From Pseudofabraea citricarpa (Eukaryota; Ascomycota; Leotiomycetes; Helotiales; Dermateaceae), in NCBI GenBank assembly GCA_029641185.1, contig JAPWGK010000020.1:558001-622000 (forward strand): a stretch of DNA of 64,000 nt, written 5' to 3'. The first letter of the stretch is position 1; each line of letters begins with the position of its first letter. Shown here piece by piece: positions 59,134 through 64,000 of the stretch. Position numbers and translations under genes: made by a program. Under the pieces are notes generated by a model, which saw nothing but the letters and a program-made list of their open reading frames with translations, was not told the origin of the DNA and made no database searches.

Positions 59134-60640
59134 CTAGAACTTTCGTGAAAGATATCCCATATAGATAGATGAGTTTGAAAGAAGTTATAATCAGATAGGT
59201 TCATGTTTATTAGTTTTGCGAACGTACTTATATGTAACATTTCAGAATGTAAGGCACGGGATCATACACTTAGTGTTGTTTAGCGTCGGATACGACGTAC
59301 TGTACTAACATTTGTAGCTTGATTTATAAACTGTAGCTACTTACTGTGATCATAAATATCAATTATCTCATGCTGTGACTTTGTCATTATATTGTAGCCT
59401 GAGGACATGCAGCGCTGCTTTAATAACGACTCCATGAAGTACAAAGTATAGCTAACCATATTGCTATTAGTGCTGACTCCGTTGTCTTGGCATTGTGGCT
59501 CAAATCAAAAAGAGAGAGTTTAAAAAGAGAGGAAGCCGATCGCGAAGCCGACTGTATATATGTACCTTAAGTACCTTTGTACCCATGTACCCTTGTATCT
59601 AGCCCGACGCCGTGTCATACTAACTATTACCAACCATCCAACCACCCACCAGCTACCTACCTTCTACATCACCATCACCATCACTACATCACCGCATCAC
59701 CATCACCACCATCTCCAGCCCGACGATGGCAGCAAGGCAAAGCAGAGTTGGCCCTACGACGCAAGGCTAATAACTCATTATCTCGGCCCCCTCGAGGAAT
59801 GGACATACAGCCTTTGGGCTTCTTTGGCTTTGACCGTCCTTACTTGGGCAAAAGTGTTGGCCCAGCTAGTGATGGACGGTGGTGATGGTGAATAGACAGA
59901 CCCTTAAGACATGCAGTCAGTCCATATCTATAATATTCTGGTCTGGTCTTGTTGTTCTCTAGGCGAAAAGTCAATAAATCTAGTCGTCGCAGCCAATGAG
60001 TGGCTCGCCCAGCAAAATCCGAGGGCAAGAAAGACATCGACCATCACCAAACCCTAACCTGCCCTGCGTTTTGCTGGTGACCCTAGATGCCAGTAGCCAG
60101 CCCATACTATACTATACTATGCTACACTACACTACACCATACTATGTGAAGAGAACTGTTTATTTACGTCCAGTCCAGATTTCTTTTCCTTTAAATCATA
60201 CAGTCCTCTGCCATATAACAGGGTCACTCGTTCGTGAAAAATCCACTCTACTCCGACCACTCTACTCGACTACCACCAGCGCGTCTCGTACGCCACCTCG
60301 CGTTTTAACACAGACATCCTTTCAATCTTGCGACCACCCTCCATCCACCACCAACAATCGCGCCGGCCTGGCCCTCGTTCCCATTGCAGACTTCTCCTTG
60401 CTGCGCTCTCATCGAGGAGACATTTCGTCCAGTAGGTACCGCTCTCACCCGCCCGTCACGACACATCCGCACATCCTTCAATAGCGTCGCGCGCCCCTCT
60501 CTCTCAACCCCCCTCTCCCCCTCCAACTCCTCAGTCCCTCCAGCACAGCATGCTGATCGCCTTTGAATAGCTCTGCGGCCCATATAAAGCGTCTGCGACG
60601 TGCGACGCCGGCTCTCACAGCGCGCCCCCCATCCGTCACG
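59134..60640. other. Leader and promoter region of the forkhead gene, CATCAC- and CTATA-type repeats
   Basis: About 1.5 kb without a gene. A CATCAC-type run lies at about 59,668-59,715 and an ACTAT/ACTAC run at about 60,104-60,146. From about 60,230 on, the sequence is C-rich and stop-poor, probably the mRNA leader. Confidence 0.5.
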
Positions 60641-62786
60641 ATGCCTGCCTCAGCGAAACGTTCGCAGCGGGCTCGCCGAGAGACAGTAAACAAAGTCGAT
60701 GCCATTGATTCGTCGCCCTCACGACCCGCGAAGCGGAGAAAGAAGGTGAGTGCTCGGGACACGAGAAGCGTCGCATCCTTTGATGGCTGTATCTAACGAT
60801 TTCAAGTTCGAGGAACCGGTTGAGAAGCCCTCGGCCGAAGCCCCCAGGCTGCCTACAGATCGAGCCGGCATCCAGATGGACGACGCCGAACTTGTCACAG
60901 CAATTGTACCCTTCCTCACCGTTCCAGAGAATCACGTTCAGGCCAGAGTAGATCACGCCAATGCCTTCCATGAGAGGACGAACCGGGACGGAGTGCAAGC
61001 ATATGCCAAAATTGCGGGTCAGGATTGGACCTTTTATGTTAAAAGACTGAGGAACAATATTGGGCGACCGGCTGAAAACAACGCCCTGTCAAGGTCCCCT
61101 CAACCCACCGCCGCTACTGATGATCTGGATCCTTCGACGGATGATAACAAGATCCATATCGATTTAGGACCAAGCAAGATGGTGTCTCGATTGCATGCGG
61201 AGATCTACTTCGATTCGGAGACGGAGCAGTGGAATATCATCGTCAATGGCCGAAATGGAATCAGGGTAGACAACGATGTTCTGCGTCGAGGAGAAATCAA
61301 GAACCTCATCAGTGGCCAGGTGATCGAAATTGGCGGAGTGGAAATGATGTTTGTTCTACCAGATAACAACGAAACACTCACTGTACACAAGAGGTATTTG
61401 GAAAGAGCAGGTCTGATTCAGTCCAGCGAGGATGCTCAGAGCAACGGTCAGCTAGCTACTCCTGCTACCAAACCAACGTCGCCATTGCCGCGTCCTGTTG
61501 GGCTCCCAGGCCAGCCTCCACTTGCTCCAGCACCACCTAATTATCGAAGACCCGGGACCCCAGTGACATCGCGCAGCAAACCCTCCCACTCGACAGGAAA
61601 GTCACCTTATACCAATGGTGTGACGTTGAACATGAATGGAGAAGATGTGGATCTCAGCTTGGATGAGAACCAGCACATCAAACCTTCTTACAGCTACGCT
61701 CAGATGATTAGTCAGGCAATCTTGGACACCGAGGACGAGAAGTTGAATCTGAATGGGATTTATAACTTCATCATGGAGAAGTACGCGTACTATCGCCATC
61801 AGCTTGGTGGTGGCTGGCAGGTGAGTTGAGATGCACGCGCAAATAAATGTCAAAAGGTGCTAATTATGAAATAGAACTCTATTCGCCATAATTTATCTCT
61901 CAACAAAGCTTTTCATAAAGTTGCACGTTCTACAGATGAGCCTGGAAAAGGTATGAAGTGGTGTATTGTCCCTGAATCGCGTGATGAGATGGCTCAAAAT
62001 TGCCAACGTGGTGGAAGAGGGGGTCATCGAGGCTCTTCGGCACCACAATCACCCGGTAACCTCGCATATATCAACCGCACAAAAGAGATGGGCTCTGCAC
62101 AAAAGGTTGAGCATACTCCCCGGGCTGGTTCACCGCCATTAAGCTCCTATCCACCTTCCAATGCACCTCAATACACGCCTGATCGAGGTGGAAGGCACCT
62201 GCAGGATCACCTTCCAGGTGATGGTAGCCCGTTACCAAGACATCGCCGACCACAGAATAACACATTTGGCCTCTCGGATAACATTCCTGGGTCGCCACCC
62301 GTCCTCTCGTCCTCTTACCAAGATGACAACACATCCTTCATAACGCCAGCACCACATCGTGTGCACCCGCGGCTTGCCCCGCCTAGTACTGCACAAAGAC
62401 CCAGCCAACACATGCCAACGAGCTCACCTGCCCCCTTCTGGAAGTATGCAGACTTCGGGAACACCCCAATGAAAGAATCTGCATTTGAAATAAGCCCTCT
62501 CAAAGGCATACCCGCGATCTCGCAGAGCAGTAGTCCACCTCCTCCTGTTCGAAGATCGTCAGCTGCAAGCCCGACAAGATCTGGATCGCCCATTAAGCGC
62601 CAGATGCCTGAGGAGGACTTGGACGATGAGGATCAAGGGATTGATCTAACAAGGTATTTCTCAACATGACATACATATGACTCCAACTAACACACACACA
62701 GAGGATTTCAGAGCATAGGTTCATACCACGCTCCTCCAGCCCCCAATGGCCGAGCAGTGGCTGGAGCTGTCAACTCACACTCTTGA
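60641..62786 (+). CDS. Forkhead transcription factor with FHA domain (Fkh1/Fkh2 type)
   Basis: Four exons, 60641-60745, 60807-61820, 61875-62653 and 62702-62786, give 660 residues. The N-terminus [15 protein letters not shown] is basic. An FHA domain spans about 100-220 ([53 protein letters not shown]); it binds phosphothreonine partners. A forkhead DNA-binding domain spans about 327-415: [26 protein letters not shown], then across the intron [18 protein letters not shown] and [10 protein letters not shown]. The C-terminal half is disordered with SP/TP sites suited to cyclin-dependent kinase control. Yeast Fkh1/Fkh2 regulate the G2/M gene group and replication timing; filamentous fungi usually have one such gene. 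It is a nuclear protein and looks complete. Confidence 0.95.
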
Positions 62787-64000
62787 AAACCATGCTCCTA
62801 TTAAAGCTGGCTACTAACTACTAGCCATCTTTACCCGATCTACTGGCCGATGGCTGTGTTTCTGTGCCACGGAAGGCGCTACTTGTTCGCATATATGTTC
62901 TCCCCGTCCTGCCACTCTTCTTATTTCTTGTTCTCTATTCTCTGCTCCTCAATGTCTGTCTGTCATGTACCAATCTGCATTGCATAGCGGGGGTTCCGGG
63001 TTTGGCTCTGTGGTCTATTTTCCAATCTTTCCTCTCTTTTTTTTCTTCTCTTCATCATCCGACTGTCTTGTTTCGTTCGGACGGCTACTGCTGATAGGGG
63101 GGGCGGGGGCGGGGTTTCTGTCTGATTTTGGGGCTAGGGCTGTGACGGGGTAATGAACGAAAGAACGCTTTTATGTCAAGTCATGTCCGTCATGATGGAA
63201 TCCTTTTTTTTTTATTTTATTTTTTGCCCTTCTCCTTGACCTTTTTCTTTCTTGGGTCTTCCGGTTCTCGGGCCGTCCTGGAAAAGAAGAGAGGAGAGAG
63301 ATGGGTGGAAGGTGGAAGACGGAAGATGGAACGTGGAACGTGCAAGATCATCTCCCTGCCCTCCTGTACGTACTTACGCACGCAAGCACGCACGCACGCG
63401 CGTAGGTAGGTAGGTAGGTATACCTGCTCACTCTGTAACAATCTTCATCGCCGTCATCATCATCGCCGTCGTCGGATTCTTGAATAAGTAGCTAGTCAAG
63501 TCTATGTATTCAAAATTTCAAATAAGCGTGTCGTTTCACAATGGCGAGCTCTGAGATCAAGCATCTGTCTCTCAGTCGCTCTCCCTTGTGTGGTCTGTCA
63601 GAATCTCCATGTGCACAAAGTGTGATACGGTTCAAGCGTGCAGGTAGAGAGAAGATGTTTTGATAAAATTAACCATCCACTATGTCAGTCATGCCGCCCC
63701 ATCTGGAGGACAATCCCTCCACCACCATCCACCATCCGAGCCATATTTTTACATAATCGAACAAGGTACACGAGTCTACAAAAACCAAGGACACGCTGGT
63801 CCATACCTAGGTACATATTATACAATCGTCGCTAGACCCAAAACCCAATAATACAACAAGGAACGAACATGTTCGTGTGACTGACTGTGTGACTGTGCCG
63901 TGTTGAGTAGGACTTTTTCTTATTTTTCGTTCGTACGCCGCCCAATGCTTCCATATCCCCATCCAATGTACCCTAGCCCATATTCACTACTTATTGAGCC
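62787..64000. other. 3' flank of the forkhead gene to the window end
   Basis: About 1.2 kb. It is T/C-rich 3' sequence, with a GTAG repeat at about 63,403-63,420 and a GCACGCAC run just before it. No gene is supported here. Confidence 0.5.

Overview
The window is nuclear DNA of a filamentous ascomycete (Pezizomycotina). The signs are many genes interrupted by short introns (about 45-130 bases, GT...AG, many with CTAAC-like branch points), fungal families such as XlnR/AraR-type Zn2Cys6 regulators, Rua1_C proteins, GPI-anchored Ser/Thr-rich proteins, cutinases and DML1, and long microsatellite-rich spacers beside regulatory genes. A plant-associated or saprotrophic leotiomycete-like fungus fits the gene content, but that is inference. 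I see no tRNA, rRNA, transposon or CRISPR array. All exon joints were worked out by eye from reading frame and splice signals.

Bases 1-14,300 hold what looks like a complete carbohydrate-utilisation cluster: a secreted beta-helix glycosidase (cut by the window edge), an aldo-keto reductase of the D-arabinose/L-galactose dehydrogenase type, an XlnR/AraR-like Zn2Cys6 regulator, a GH2 beta-galactosidase, a GH95 alpha-L-fucosidase or alpha-L-galactosidase, and a LAC12/cellodextrin-type sugar transporter. The GH2 and GH95 enzymes have no signal peptide. This suggests oligosaccharides are cut outside, imported, stripped of L-fucose (or L-galactose) and galactose inside, and the released L-sugar oxidised by the reductase. 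All four intergenic regions carry CGGNTAAW elements of the kind known for the XlnR family. Two of them show (or nearly show) a distinctive back-to-back pair, WTTANCCG-N-CGGNTAAW. This regulon-like arrangement is the main discovery candidate.

Bases 15,000-21,000 are a lineage-specific-looking patch: a short protein resembling the N-terminal domain of fungal STAND (NLR-like) proteins, a probable gene relic, a divergent Hsp70/HSPA12-type ATPase and an unknown membrane-anchored coiled-coil protein. Bases 21,700-43,700 hold a proline-rich disordered protein, a Rua1_C transcription factor, a PHD-finger protein and LEU2. They are separated by very long spacers (3.9 and 8.9 kb) full of simple repeats. 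Bases 43,700-62,800 hold a GPI-anchored protein, DML1/Misato, a peroxiredoxin-like protein, a disordered internally repeated protein, a class-III aminotransferase, a secreted cutinase-family esterase and a forkhead (FHA plus FKH) factor of the Fkh1/Fkh2 type.
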